Shown one piece after another: positions 8,125-17,398 of a stretch of DNA of 64,000 bases. The position numbers and the translations under genes were made by a program. A model generated the notes under the pieces. It was not told the origin of the DNA. It ran no database searches and saw nothing but the letters and a program-made list of their open reading frames with translations. The first letter of the stretch is position 1, and each line of letters starts with the position of its first letter. The stretch is from Bradyrhizobium tropiciagri (lineage in GTDB: Bacteria > Pseudomonadota > Alphaproteobacteria > Rhizobiales > Xanthobacteraceae): contig NZ_JAFCKH010000002.1 in assembly GCF_018130505.1 (NCBI RefSeq), positions 1 to 64,000 of the forward strand. Direction: 5' to 3'.

Positions 8125-9846
8125 TTACCCATTCCTCAACTTCGTCCCCGCGCTCCCGCCGGACATCGGAATCTGGTTCACCGCGAGCACCACGGCGAAG
8201 GTGATCACCAGCATCGCGATGCCGAGCACGGCGATCGCGGCGAGGTCGCCGCCCTCGTTGAGGTCGTAGATCAAAACCGACAGCACCTTGGTCTGCGAGG
8301 TGAACAGCACGATCGCCGCCGACAGCTCCCGCATCACGCCGATGAAGATGAAGCACCAGGTCGCGATCACGCCGGTGCGCAAGAGCGGCGCGGTGATCTG
8401 GCGCAACGCCTGCAGCCGCGTGGCGCCGAGGATGCGGCTGGCTTCCTCGAGCTCCGGGTGGATGGTCGCGAATGCCGCCTGCAATTGCTGATAGGCCGAG
8501 GGCAGGTTGATGGTGAGGAAGGCGAGCAACAGGATCCACAGCGTGCCGTAGAGCACGAAGGGCGGCCGCGTGTAGCTCAGGAACAGGCCGACGCCGAGCA
8601 CGATGCCGGGGACGGCGACCGGCGCGGTGGCGAGGAAGCCGAGCACGCGGTGGCCCGCGATCGCCTTGCGCGTCGTGACATAGGCGATGACCAGCGCGAG
8701 GATGGTGCCGATGGTCGCGGTTGCGGTGCCGAGAATGACCGTGTTCTTCAACGCAAGCTGCGTCGACGACAGCTCGGTGAACACGAAGACGATGTTGTGC
8801 AGCGTTGCCGTCGACGGCGTCACCAGCGTGGTCGCGTTCGGCGAGAACGCGGCATTGAGCAGCGCGAAGTATGGCAGGAACACCGGATTGAGCAGCACCA
8901 GAAGGCAGAAGCCGAGCGCCGCCCAGCGCCAGCCCTTCAACTCCACGCGGCGCGGCGCGCCGTATTTGCCGCCGATCACCGAATAGCCGCGGCGGCCGAG
9001 CAGCGCCTTCTGGCCCTGCAGCAGCAGGATGGTCAGCAAGAGCAGCGGCACGGCGGCGGCCGCCGCCAGCTCGAGCTTCGGCGGATACTGGAACAGGCTC
9101 CAGATCTTGGTAGTCATGGTGTGGAAGCCGGCCGGCAGCGCCAGGATCGCCGGCGAGCCGAACAGCGTCATCGCCTGCAGGAACGCGATCAGCGCGCCCG
9201 CCACCAGCGCCGGTAGCGCCAGCGGGATCGTCACCCGCCGCGCCGTGGTCCAGGCCTTGCCGCCGAGGATTGCGGAAGCGTCTTCCAACTCGCCCGGCAT
9301 GGTGTCGAGCGCATTCGCCACCAGCACGAACACGAACGGAAACGTGTAGCAGGAGATCACGAAGATGATCCCGGTCAGCGAATAGATGTTGAACAGCGCG
9401 TCCGCGTCCTCGCCCGCGAACAGCCGGTAGAGCTGGTTGAGCAACCCCGAGTTCGGCGCGGCCAGCAACTCCCAGGCGACCGCGCCGAGGAACGGCGGCG
9501 TCACGAACGAGGCCGTCACCAGCGCGCGGATGGTCTGCCGCCCCGGCATGTCGGTGCGCGACACCAGCCAGCTGATCGGCGCGGCGACGATGCAGCAGAT
9601 CACGGCCGAGGTGGTCGCGATGATCGCCGTGGTCAGCAGCGGATCGAGGAAGTCCGGGTTGCTGAACAGCGTGACGAAGTTCTGCAGCGTTGGATGCCGG
9701 CTCTTGTCGGTGAAGGCGTAGACCGCCAGCCATGACAGCGGCAGCAGGATGAGGAGGATCAGCACGGCTGCGAACAGCCACAGGACGGGACGCGTCCAGT
9801 CGAAGCGGGGTTTTGCGGCGGGGGAGGTGGTTGTGGTGATAGTCAT
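8125..9846 (-). CDS. ABC transporter permease, iron-type, two fused permease domains
   Basis: 573 residues with about 12 membrane segments, arranged as two copies of the binding-protein-dependent permease domain. Each has an EAA loop, for example 'EDASAILGGKAWTTARRVTIPLALP' in the first half and 'EEASRILGATRLQALRQITAPLL' in the second. This double architecture is typical of FbpB/SfuB and ThiP-type importers. It is the last gene of the minus-strand ATPase, binding protein, permease operon. The substrate is not settled by the sequence; ferric iron is the common assignment, with thiamine or phosphonates as alternatives. Confidence 0.88.
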   Translation of the reverse strand: MTITTTTSPAAKPRFDWTRPVLWLFAAVLILLILLPLSWLAVYAFTDKSRHPTLQNFVTLFSNPDFLDPLLTTAIIATTSAVICCIVAAPISWLVSRTDMPGRQTIRALVTASFVTPPFLGAVAWELLAAPNSGLLNQLYRLFAGEDADALFNIYSLTGIIFVISCYTFPFVFVLVANALDTMPGELEDASAILGGKAWTTARRVTIPLALPALVAGALIAFLQAMTLFGSPAILALPAGFHTMTTKIWSLFQYPPKLELAAAAAVPLLLLTILLLQGQKALLGRRGYSVIGGKYGAPRRVELKGWRWAALGFCLLVLLNPVFLPYFALLNAAFSPNATTLVTPSTATLHNIVFVFTELSSTQLALKNTVILGTATATIGTILALVIAYVTTRKAIAGHRVLGFLATAPVAVPGIVLGVGLFLSYTRPPFVLYGTLWILLLAFLTINLPSAYQQLQAAFATIHPELEEASRILGATRLQALRQITAPLLRTGVIATWCFIFIGVMRELSAAIVLFTSQTKVLSVLIYDLNEGGDLAAIAVLGIAMLVITFAVVLAVNQIPMSGGSAGTKLRNG

Positions 9847-9871
9847 GCCGACCTGAACCGAACTGCTTCAG

Positions 9872-10012
9872 CCCCCTCGCCCCGCTCTTCGCGGGGAGAG
9901 GGAGGGGTGAGGGGCTGCTTCCGCGCGTGCTCGTGTTGGTGAGACCTGTACCCCCTCACCCGGATTGCATCTAGCGATGCAACCCGACCTCTCCCCGCAA
10001 GCGGGGCGAGGT
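9872..10012. repeat. Palindromic repeat family E between binding protein and permease genes
   Basis: 'ccctcgccccgctcttcg' then 'cggggagaggga' and, further on, 'cctctccccgcaagcggggc': tandem stem-loops inside the ABC operon. They could lower permease expression relative to the binding protein, a common arrangement. A single-arm relative is at 14667-14694. Confidence 0.7.
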
Positions 10013-10045
10013 GAAGGCAGGCGCTCCATCTCCGCACCATGAGGC

Positions 10046-11110
10046 TCACACCCGAAACAGCCGCGCATAGCGCGTCTTGATCTCTTCGGTCATCGCCTCG
10101 ACGCCGGCCGGGTCCTCCTTCATCAGCTTGATGTCGGAGAGCTTGCGCCGGCCGGCCTTCGGCTGCACCTGGGCGTGCAGCGAATGCTGTCCGGTGAAGT
10201 CGACGAAGAACTGCTGGGTCTCGCGGGTGTGCAGCCAGGCTTGGAACAGTTTTGCCGCATTCGGATGCGGCGCGCTGGCGAAAATGCCGGTCGGCCCCGA
10301 GATCGTCGGCGTGCCCTCGGCCGGATAGACCGGCTCAACCGGCTGGCCGGCCTCCTTCAGCAGCACGATGCCGTATTCATTGCCGTCGGCCATCACCGCG
10401 CGCTCGCCGAGCGAGAGCTTCTTCGGCGGATCGGTCGAGGACTGCACCTGCATCACGCGCTGCTTGGACAGTTTTTCCAGATACGGCCAGCCGAGCTCGC
10501 GGACGATCTGGAACGTCGCGGTCATGATGGTGCCGCTATAGGCCGGATGGCCCTTCACCATCTTGCCGGCCCACTTCGGGTCGAGCAGATCGGCAAAGCT
10601 CTTCGGCGCATCCTCCGCCTTCACCAGATTGGTGTTGTAGGCGATCGACGACAGCCACAGCCGCGTGGTGACGGCCATACCGTCGGGCTCGCGATAACTG
10701 TCCGGAAAATACTTCGCGACATCCTCGGGCACGAACGGCATCAGCCAGCCGCTCTTCTTCCACGGAATGAAGTGCGAGGCATCGGCGCTGTTGACGACGT
10801 CGGCGGCGTGGATGTTCGATTCGAATTCCTGCGCGACGCGCTGGAACAGCCGCTCCGAGCCGGAGCGCTCGATCTGCACACTGATGCCGGGATACGCCGC
10901 CTCGAACGCCTTGCCGAGCTTCTCGCCGACCGGCAGGTCCATCGAGGAATAGAAGACGAGCTTGCCTTCCTTCTTCGCGGCAGCAACGAGATCCGGCGTG
11001 ATCGCGGTCGGCTCCGGTGCCGCGGCGCGCACTGGCGATGCGAACGCGGCGCCGAGCGCGAGCGCGGCCGAGCCTTTCAGGACATCGCGTCTGGAAATTC
11101 GCTTCCGCAT
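10046..11110 (-). CDS. Periplasmic substrate-binding protein of an iron-type ABC importer
   Basis: 354 residues. The twin-arginine-like N-terminus 'MRKRISRRDVLKGSAALALG' suggests export by Tat, with cleavage near 'VRAAAPE'. The mature part is a type II binding protein of the FbpA/AfuA group: 'GKLVFYSSMDLPVGEKLGKAF' near the start and 'AYNTNLV..DAPKSFADLLDPKWAGKM' in the middle. The paired Tyr ligands of classical FbpA are not obvious, so ferric iron as substrate is only a guess. It starts 21 bases after the ATPase stop. Confidence 0.87.
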   Translation of the reverse strand: MRKRISRRDVLKGSAALALGAAFASPVRAAAPEPTAITPDLVAAAKKEGKLVFYSSMDLPVGEKLGKAFEAAYPGISVQIERSGSERLFQRVAQEFESNIHAADVVNSADASHFIPWKKSGWLMPFVPEDVAKYFPDSYREPDGMAVTTRLWLSSIAYNTNLVKAEDAPKSFADLLDPKWAGKMVKGHPAYSGTIMTATFQIVRELGWPYLEKLSKQRVMQVQSSTDPPKKLSLGERAVMADGNEYGIVLLKEAGQPVEPVYPAEGTPTISGPTGIFASAPHPNAAKLFQAWLHTRETQQFFVDFTGQHSLHAQVQPKAGRRKLSDIKLMKEDPAGVEAMTEEIKTRYARLFRV

Positions 11111-11131
11111 CGCGTGCTCCGTTTCTTGTTG

Positions 11132-12193
11132 TTATCGGCTGAGCGCCCGGCAGCGCTCGGGCGGCAAGGTCAGCCAGACCTCGCTGCCCTTGTCGACCGC
11201 GGTCTCGGTCGGCGTGCTGACGCGTAGCGAGGTGCCGTCAGCCGCTTCCACCATGTAGTCGCGGTTCATGCCGAGATAGACCTGCCGCGTCACGACGGCC
11301 TTCAGCGTGTTCTGCTGCGATGCCGGCGCCTGCGTCGAAAGCCGGATCTCATGCTGGCGGATCGCGACCGGCGCGCTCTGTCCTGCGGTGAGCTTCGCGC
11401 CAACCACCTCGAGCGTGGCACCGGCGAACGTGACATGGTTCGTGTCACGGGCGGTGCCCTTGATCACATTGGCTGCGCCGATGAAGCGCGCGACGAATTC
11501 GGACTCCGGCCGCGCGTAAATGTCCTCGGGCGTGCCGAGCTGGTCGATCTTGCCGGCGTTCATCACCGCGATGAGGTCGGCGGTGGTCATCGCCTCCGAC
11601 TGGTCGTGGGTGACATAGACGGTGGTGTAGCGATACTCATCGTGCAGCCGGCGGATCTCGAAGCGCATTTCCTCGCGCAGATTGGCATCGAGGTTGGACA
11701 GCGGCTCGTCGAGCAGCAGCGTCTCCGGGCCGACGATCAACGCGCGCGCCAGCGCGACGCGCTGCTGCTGGCCGCCGGAAAGTTCGCCCGGATAGCGCTG
11801 CGCCAGCGGCTCCAGCTTGGTCGTCGCCAGGATCGCGGCGAGCTTCTTGGCGATGGTGTCGCGGTCCATTTTGCGCAAGCGCAGGCCATAGACGATGTTC
11901 TCGGCCACCGTCATATGCGGCCACAGCGCGTAGCTCTGGAAGATCATCGACATGTTGCGCTGCTCGGGCGGCAGCGTGCGCGCGCGCGACGACACCACGC
12001 GTTCGCCGACCCGGATCTCGCCGTCGGTGGGTTCCAGGAACCCGGCGATCAGCCGCAATGTCGTGGTCTTGCCGCAGCCCGACGGCCCGAGCAGGCAGAC
12101 CAACTGGCCGTGATCGATCGTGAGCGAAACATCATCGACCGCGACAAACGACCCAAACCGCTTGACCAGCCCACGCAACTCCACCGCCGCCAA
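11132..12193 (-). CDS. ABC transporter ATPase, FbpC/PotA type
   Basis: 353 residues. Walker A GPSGCGKTT is at about 36-44, the signature LSGGQQQR at about 139-146, Walker B LLLDEPLSNLD at about 157-167 and the switch His in YVTHDQSEAM. A TOBE domain (about 280-345) ends the protein, as in the sugar/iron/polyamine ATPase group. It is the first gene of the importer operon. Upstream there are about 300 bases that mostly hold a repeat; I see no convincing Fur- or Irr-type box. Confidence 0.93.
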   Translation of the reverse strand: MAAVELRGLVKRFGSFVAVDDVSLTIDHGQLVCLLGPSGCGKTTTLRLIAGFLEPTDGEIRVGERVVSSRARTLPPEQRNMSMIFQSYALWPHMTVAENIVYGLRLRKMDRDTIAKKLAAILATTKLEPLAQRYPGELSGGQQQRVALARALIVGPETLLLDEPLSNLDANLREEMRFEIRRLHDEYRYTTVYVTHDQSEAMTTADLIAVMNAGKIDQLGTPEDIYARPESEFVARFIGAANVIKGTARDTNHVTFAGATLEVVGAKLTAGQSAPVAIRQHEIRLSTQAPASQQNTLKAVVTRQVYLGMNRDYMVEAADGTSLRVSTPTETAVDKGSEVWLTLPPERCRALSR

Positions 12194-12318
12194 ACGATCC
12201 CCTCCATCTCACATTGTCGCAGGGATCAGTGCCCGGCTGTTTCAGGCAGTAAAGCGGAAAAAGATGACGACGGAAAGTGTTGGGGCCCTTAGCAATGCGT
12301 CACACGCATCCCTTCCCC

Positions 12319-12461
12319 GTCATCCTGAGGAGCGCGCTCTTGCGCGCGTCTCGAAGGATGCACGGCCGGGTGTTTACCGCGCATTCTGATTCTCTTCGGC
12401 AAGAGCCGGGCCGTCGATCTTTCGAGACGGCCGCTTCGCGGCCTCCTCAGGATGACGGGTC
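12319..12461. repeat. Palindromic repeat family F, copy 1
   Basis: 'catcctgaggagcgcgc' with 'cgtctcgaaggatg' and, inverted, 'tttcgagacggccgc' with 'gcctcctcaggatgacgg'. It fills most of the gap between the aminotransferase (3' end) and the ABC operon. Related copies are at 35178-35282 and, partial, at 20403-20472. Confidence 0.75.
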
Positions 12462-12490
12462 TGGCGCATCAAGCCTCGGTCGCTCCGCCC

Positions 12491-13675
12491 CTACGCCTTC
12501 ACATTCTCCCCAAGCCACTGCACCGCCGCGTCGACACCGCCGCGGCCGTGGGGGATCTTCAGGGCGGCGAGGGCGACTTCGATGACGCCGAGGGTGCCGA
12601 GCACCATCGGCGCGTTGACGTGGCCCATATGGGCGATGCGGAAGGCCTGGCCTTGCAGGTCGCCGATGCCGGTGCCGAGCACGACGCCGCATTTCTCCTT
12701 GGCGTAGCGCTGGATCGCGGCGGGATCGGCGCCCTTCACGGTGACCGTGGTCACGGTGTTGGAGCGCTCGGCGGGCTCGGTGATGTTGAAGCCGAGCACC
12801 TGGCCTTCGGCCCACGCCGACACGGCGCGGCGCACGGCTTCGCCGAGCAGGCGATGCCGTTCGAACGCGTTCTCCAGTCCCTCGGCATGGATCATGTTGA
12901 TCGCCTCGCGCAGCGCGAATAACAGATGCACCGGCGCGGTGCCGGCATATTTGCGGTAGTGCTCGCTTCCCTCGCGCTCGGTCCAGTCCCAATAGGGCGT
13001 GCGCAGGTCGGCCTTCTTGTGCGCCTCCCAGGCGCGGTCGTTGGCGGCGACGAAGCCGAGGCCGGGCGGCGTCATCAGGCCCTTCTGCGAGCCCGACATC
13101 GCGACGTCGATGTACCATTTGTCCATCTCGAACGGCGTGCAGCCGAGCGAGGCGACGGTGTCGACCATGAACAATGCGGGATGGCCGGCGGCCTTGATCG
13201 CCCTGCCGATCGCCTCGATGTCGTTATAGGCGCCGGATGCCGTATCGACCTGCACCGCGAGGATTGCCTTGATCGTGTGCTCCTTGTCGCGCCGCAACCG
13301 CTCCTCGACCTCGGCCGGGCGGATCGCGCGGCGCCAGTCGCCCTTCAGCACCTCAACATCGGCGCCCATCGCAGCCGCGGCCTGGCCCCAGCCGATCGCG
13401 AAGCGGCCGCTCTCCAGCACCAGCACCTTGTCGCCGCGCGACAGCACGTTGGACAGCGTCGCCTCCCAGGCGCCGTGGCCGTTGGCGATGTAGATGTAGG
13501 ACTTGCCCTGGGTTGCGAACAGTTTCGACAGGTCGCGCAGCAGGCCCTCGGTCAGTTCGACCATCTCGGTCGAGTAGATGTCGAGCGCCGGGCGATGCAT
13601 CGCCTGCAGCACCTGATCCGGCATCGTGGTGGGCCCGGGGATGGCCAGAAATTCCCGGCCCGCGCGAACGGTCAT
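12491..13675 (-). CDS. Class V aminotransferase, alanine/serine-glyoxylate type
   Basis: 394 residues from the Met of 'TVRAGREFLAIPGPT'; the 30-residue upstream extension is not family-like. It is a PLP enzyme with the Schiff-base lysine K198 in SGSQKGLMTPPG, 'NGHGAWEAT' for phosphate binding, and 'VDTVASLG' before the lysine. The family transaminates glyoxylate with alanine or serine to give glycine, though some members act on purine-derived ureidoglycine. No pathway partner is adjacent, so the amino donor is not determined. Confidence 0.85.
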   Translation of the reverse strand: MTVRAGREFLAIPGPTTMPDQVLQAMHRPALDIYSTEMVELTEGLLRDLSKLFATQGKSYIYIANGHGAWEATLSNVLSRGDKVLVLESGRFAIGWGQAAAAMGADVEVLKGDWRRAIRPAEVEERLRRDKEHTIKAILAVQVDTASGAYNDIEAIGRAIKAAGHPALFMVDTVASLGCTPFEMDKWYIDVAMSGSQKGLMTPPGLGFVAANDRAWEAHKKADLRTPYWDWTEREGSEHYRKYAGTAPVHLLFALREAINMIHAEGLENAFERHRLLGEAVRRAVSAWAEGQVLGFNITEPAERSNTVTTVTVKGADPAAIQRYAKEKCGVVLGTGIGDLQGQAFRIAHMGHVNAPMVLGTLGVIEVALAALKIPHGRGGVDAAVQWLGENVKA

Positions 13676-13810
13676 CGTCCTGTTCCTTGTGGGTAAAGCG
13701 CGCAAATCATGCGTGTGAGGGGTCGAGGCCGGAGGATAAGCCATCAGGGCGGCGATTGCGAGCATGGCGAAGCAATCCAGAGCTTCGGAATCTGCAAGGC
13801 CGCGGCGTAT

Positions 13811-14644
13811 TTACTGGCCGATTGCCTCGACCACCGCGTGCCAGACCTGGTCCTTGAACTCGGTGGCGGCCGGGCTCGGGATGGTCTCGACGCTGCCCTC
13901 GTGCTTCGCGCAGGCCTCGACCAGCCGCAGCGCCCAGATCTCGCCGTCGGTGAAGTAGAGATCGCCGCCGCCGTTGCGGCCGTTGAAGGTCGGCCCGATG
14001 CCGGTGACCTGATATTTCGCCGTCACCATGCCGGCCGCTTCCAGATCGCCCGCCAGCACCTCGCGTTCGGCGTCGAGGTTGGCGGCGATGTGATGGGTCA
14101 CCGCGCCGGTGTAGTGGCTGACGCCGACGCCGCGATCCAGTGTCGCGGCGCCGAGCCACACCGGACGCTTCTCCTCGCCCTGGTCGAGCACCTTCCAGAA
14201 CCGTACATGGTTGCGGCGATCGGCGCTCGATCCGACCGGCTTCTCGAAGGCGAAGTCCTCGCGGCGGCCGAGATAGAACAGGTTGCTGACCGGCGCATCC
14301 TTGTAGGGACGATCGAGCAGCACGCTGCCGACGATCGCGATCGAGGATCGCAGCGTGATCGGATCGGCCGGATACCAGCCCGCTTTGTGCATCGCGCAGA
14401 TCACGTCCGTGCTGTCGCCGATCAGGCTGACATTCATCGGATCGCCCGGAATGTCCTGCGCGGTGCGCGTCACCATCGGCAGATTGGCAAGGCCCTTCTG
14501 ATGCTCGTAATGCGTCCAGTACAGCGGCAGTAGCAGATAGGCCGCGAGCAGATAGCCCGCCAGCACGAGCAGCAGCAACCATCGCGCCCGCTGCAGGCGG
14601 CTGCGCTTTTGCGCGGTCGGTTCGATACTGCTCTGGTCGTCCAC
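13811..14644 (-). CDS. LssY C-terminal domain protein, membrane-anchored
   Basis: 277 residues. There is one N-terminal membrane helix ('WLLLLVLAGYLLAAYLLLPL', about 22-41), then a periplasmic domain resembling the C-terminal domain of LssY. Its segments include 'DPMNVSLIGDSTDVICAMHKAGW', read here as two blocks, 'FYLGRREDFAFEKP', and 'RNHVRFWK'. The biochemical function is unknown; in other proteins the domain is fused to PAP2 phosphatases, hinting at envelope lipid work. It is a single gene, 65 bases from the nuclease-like gene, possibly in an operon with it. Confidence 0.7.
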   Translation of the reverse strand: MDDQSSIEPTAQKRSRLQRARWLLLLVLAGYLLAAYLLLPLYWTHYEHQKGLANLPMVTRTAQDIPGDPMNVSLIGDSTDVICAMHKAGWYPADPITLRSSIAIVGSVLLDRPYKDAPVSNLFYLGRREDFAFEKPVGSSADRRNHVRFWKVLDQGEEKRPVWLGAATLDRGVGVSHYTGAVTHHIAANLDAEREVLAGDLEAAGMVTAKYQVTGIGPTFNGRNGGGDLYFTDGEIWALRLVEACAKHEGSVETIPSPAATEFKDQVWHAVVEAIGQ

Positions 14645-14666
14645 CGCCTTATCCGCGCGCTAGGTT

Positions 14667-14694
14667 GCCCTCCCCCCGCAGGCGGGAGAGGGGG
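14667..14694. repeat. Short palindromic repeat, family E single arm
   Basis: 'ccctccccccgcaggcggg' followed by 'agaggggg', a small stem-loop in the 65-base gap between two minus-strand genes. It resembles half of the element at 9872-10012. Confidence 0.55.
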
Positions 14695-14709
14695 CTATTC
14701 TAGCAGAGA

Positions 14710-15441
14710 TCAGCGCCGCGTCTCGCGGCAGCCGGCGGCTTCGGCCTCCTCGACCGAGCAGAACCAGCGTGTGCCCTTGGAGATCTTCATCTCGATCTTG
14801 GCGTACCAGCGGCTGGTGCGCTGGTGGAAGATGCATTCGCCGGAGCGGTTGACATTGCCCTTGATGGTGCAGTCGGGCGAGGGCGCGACCGGGCCGGAGG
14901 CGGAGGCGAGCAGGATCGAGAGGGCGCCCTCCGGCGGCTTCACGGCGCCGAGCACGTGGGTCTTCTTGTTGCGGATGCGCCAGTCCCACGGTGCGATGAA
15001 CGCGCCCTGCCACATCCCGGCCTTGGCCTCGCGCGCGGCCTTCTCGTCCGGCTCGTAGTCGCGCGAGATGCGGGTAAAGGCCAGCGCCCAGCCGCTCGCG
15101 ACCAGCCATTTCTGGATGTCCTCGCCGTCGACCTCGCAGCGCGCCACGGTGCGGCCGCGGCGGTCGACCGAGCGGGTGTGACAGGTCCAGCTCTTGTGGC
15201 CGACATGCTTGATCAGCTCGTCGCGCGCGGCGACGCCGCAGGTCCAGCGTTCGCCCTTGGTGTTGAGGCAGAGCTGGTCGGTCGAGGGAGCGTCGATGCC
15301 GCCGAGCCGGATTCGGTTCGAGCCGATCACGATCTGGTCGCCGTCGCGGATCTTCGGCACGCCGGTGATGTCGGCAGCGAATGCCAGTGACGGCAGCGAC
15401 AGCAGCGCGGCGGCGGTAAACAACGTCTTGAGCATCGGCAA
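14710..15441 (-). CDS. Exported thermonuclease (SNase)-like protein with altered catalytic Glu
   Basis: 243 residues with a signal peptide ending near 'LAFAADI' (residue about 22). The OB-fold nuclease domain (about 25-140) keeps R45 ('RIRLGGIDAP') and R97 ('RRGRTVARCE'), the two catalytic arginines. At the position of the general-base glutamate (normally IDAPE) there is Ser53 (IDAPS). About 90 further residues follow and include 4 Cys. It is therefore a secreted protein with an SNase fold whose nuclease activity is doubtful. The start could equally be the third residue, Met at 15435. Confidence 0.8.
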   Translation of the reverse strand: MPMLKTLFTAAALLSLPSLAFAADITGVPKIRDGDQIVIGSNRIRLGGIDAPSTDQLCLNTKGERWTCGVAARDELIKHVGHKSWTCHTRSVDRRGRTVARCEVDGEDIQKWLVASGWALAFTRISRDYEPDEKAAREAKAGMWQGAFIAPWDWRIRNKKTHVLGAVKPPEGALSILLASASGPVAPSPDCTIKGNVNRSGECIFHQRTSRWYAKIEMKISKGTRWFCSVEEAEAAGCRETRR

Positions 15442-15580
15442 TCCCGATGAGGTGAAGCAATCAATTGTCAGTGCCCAAGGATTGTGCGGGCAATTGGGCA
15501 GCCGTGCCAGTGGCGATATGTTGCAGGCCGTTTCAACTTCGCGTCATTCATCGGGGTTTTCGACCTTCGTCGCCGTCGTC

Positions 15581-15669
15581 CGTAGGATGGGTGGAGCGCA
15601 GCGATACCCATCACCCTTCGTGCCGAGCGTTGAGATGATGGGTATCGCTGCGCTCCACCCATCCTACGA
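15581..15669. repeat. Palindromic repeat family D, copy 2
   Basis: 'cgtaggatgggtggagcgc' with 'agcgatacccatc' and, inverted, 'gatgggtatcgct' with 'gcgctccacccatcctacg'. It is a nearly perfect palindrome of about 89 bases ending where the next minus-strand gene stops, so it may also terminate that transcript. Confidence 0.8.
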
Positions 15670-15670
15670 A

Positions 15671-17398
15671 TTACGCACCCACCATCCGCTTGCGCGCTAG
15701 CGCCAGCGCCATCAGCACGAAGGCCGACGTCACCTCCGGCCCGCCGACCAGGATTCGCGTCGGCGTCTTCATCTTGTTCCACTCATAGGCCTTGTACGGC
15801 CCCTTGCGGCCGCCTTCGCCGAGGCCGTGCACGATGCAGTGCAGCGCCGGCGTGAAGCTGGAGACCTCGGCGCCGAGATGCGCCAGCGCGATCAGCGCAA
15901 GCGCGGCGTCGAACGGGTTCATCTCGTGGGCGATCAACTCGCCCATGACATAGCCGAGCACGCGGGCGCGGATCAGCGCGAACACGTTGCCGGGATCGAT
16001 GATGCGCTGGGCGGCCAGCGGCAGCGCGACGAACGCCGCGTAGCAGCGGCCGAAATAGGCCGAATAGAGCTCCGGCAGATAGTAGATGTGCGAGCGCGGA
16101 TCCTTGAACGCGCCACTCTCCACCAGGCGGGCCTGGAAGGCGATGATGCGCTGCAGCGTCTGCAGCCGCTCCGGCGTCTCGATGATCTTCCAGCGCTTGA
16201 GGTTGCGGAACGAGACCTCGAGGATGTCGAGGTTCAGCGTCGGGTCGAGATCGTTGCCATAGGGCCGCTCGCCCTTGAGGTTGTCGATCCAGGTGACGAC
16301 GCCGCCCTCATAGTCGATGTGGTCGTTGAGCGGCACGGTGACGCGCGGCTCGTTGGCGCCGGAGCGCACTTGGTAGCCGCGATAGAAATCGACCAGCGGC
16401 TGCTCGAGGAGCGGATCATCGGCGCCGGCCTGCGTCGCGGCCGACAGCGCGCAGGCCGTGGTGTCGCAGTCGGGCACATAGATACCGAAGCCGAGGTCCT
16501 GCTTGATCTGGGCGAAGAACCGCGAGAAGCGCGGATGCCGCCCCGGCGCCAGCGCGGTGATCACCTTCACCGTGGCGCCGTCATGCGACGGCACCTCCTC
16601 GGCGCTGGTCTTGATGCAGAATTCCACCATCTCGTCGACCGCGCGCCGCGCCGCCGCCGCCTCGTCCGCCGGCGCCAGCCCGCTCTCGAGAAAGCCGAGC
16701 AGCGCCTCGGTGAAGAAGGCGTCGTAATAGGCCGAGCGGTGGCGGATCTGCACCGGCTCCCACATCGGCTCGGCGATGCCGCGCCACGGCGGGTTGATCA
16801 GCGCGCGCGCCGGCGAATGCGCGATGAAGATGCGGGCGAGCGAGAACAGCAGGGTCGAGTTCTTGTAGCCGCGCGCGTTCAGCCCGGTCAGCGCCATCAG
16901 CATCTCGCGCCCGCCGATGTCGGCATCGCCGAGCAGGTTGAACGCGGCATAGGTCGGGATGAAACCGTTCTTGCCGAACGAGCCGACCAGGTGCGAGCCG
17001 GTGGCGCGGATCACGCGGTCGATCTCGGCCAGCGCTGGCGGGCGGCCCGGCGCGCCGGCAACGGGCGGGGCAGGGTGGCGGACGTCGATGCCGTCCATCA
17101 GCGCGGCGACCGGCGCGCCCACGGCGGCCCAGTCCGGCGCCGGCTCGTCGCGCGCCGCGATCAGCGCCGCGCGCAAGTCCGCCAGCCGCTCGGCATCGTT
17201 GAGCGCGGGGAGGCCAGTGCGGCGGAGCAGCGCCCGCAGCGGCGGATTGCCGAGCGCGGTCTTGTAGAATTTTCCGAGATGGGCGTCGCCACCCTGGTAG
17301 CGCGCGAGCACGGGGTCGCAGACGTCATACAGCGACGGGCCGTCCTTCGTTACCGTCAGTGCCCGGCACAGCGCCCCTGCGATCCCGTGAAAGCCCAT
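15671..17398 (-). CDS. Protein of unknown function with a DxDTT motif (terpene-cyclase-like helical fold suspected)
   Basis: 575 residues from the ATG at 17398, which has an AAGGA Shine-Dalgarno. I do not recognise a named family. The sequence is rich in helices and in W/Y/F-containing turns, with no signal peptide and no clear membrane span. The notable feature is 'VPDCDTTACAL', with D310, D312, T313 and T314. The pattern DxDTT (and DxDD) with a following Ala is the acid motif of class II terpene cyclases, and those proteins share an alpha-toroid fold. QW repeats of squalene-hopene cyclase are not evident. No isoprenoid gene is adjacent. Product and substrate are unknown. Confidence 0.55.
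   Translation of the reverse strand: MGFHGIAGALCRALTVTKDGPSLYDVCDPVLARYQGGDAHLGKFYKTALGNPPLRALLRRTGLPALNDAERLADLRAALIAARDEPAPDWAAVGAPVAALMDGIDVRHPAPPVAGAPGRPPALAEIDRVIRATGSHLVGSFGKNGFIPTYAAFNLLGDADIGGREMLMALTGLNARGYKNSTLLFSLARIFIAHSPARALINPPWRGIAEPMWEPVQIRHRSAYYDAFFTEALLGFLESGLAPADEAAAARRAVDEMVEFCIKTSAEEVPSHDGATVKVITALAPGRHPRFSRFFAQIKQDLGFGIYVPDCDTTACALSAATQAGADDPLLEQPLVDFYRGYQVRSGANEPRVTVPLNDHIDYEGGVVTWIDNLKGERPYGNDLDPTLNLDILEVSFRNLKRWKIIETPERLQTLQRIIAFQARLVESGAFKDPRSHIYYLPELYSAYFGRCYAAFVALPLAAQRIIDPGNVFALIRARVLGYVMGELIAHEMNPFDAALALIALAHLGAEVSSFTPALHCIVHGLGEGGRKGPYKAYEWNKMKTPTRILVGGPEVTSAFVLMALALARKRMVGA

Noticed and set aside
10046-12193. Calling the ABC operon a ferric iron importer with confidence
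   Set aside because: The family is right, but the paired Tyr iron ligands are not evident and no iron-regulator box is visible upstream.
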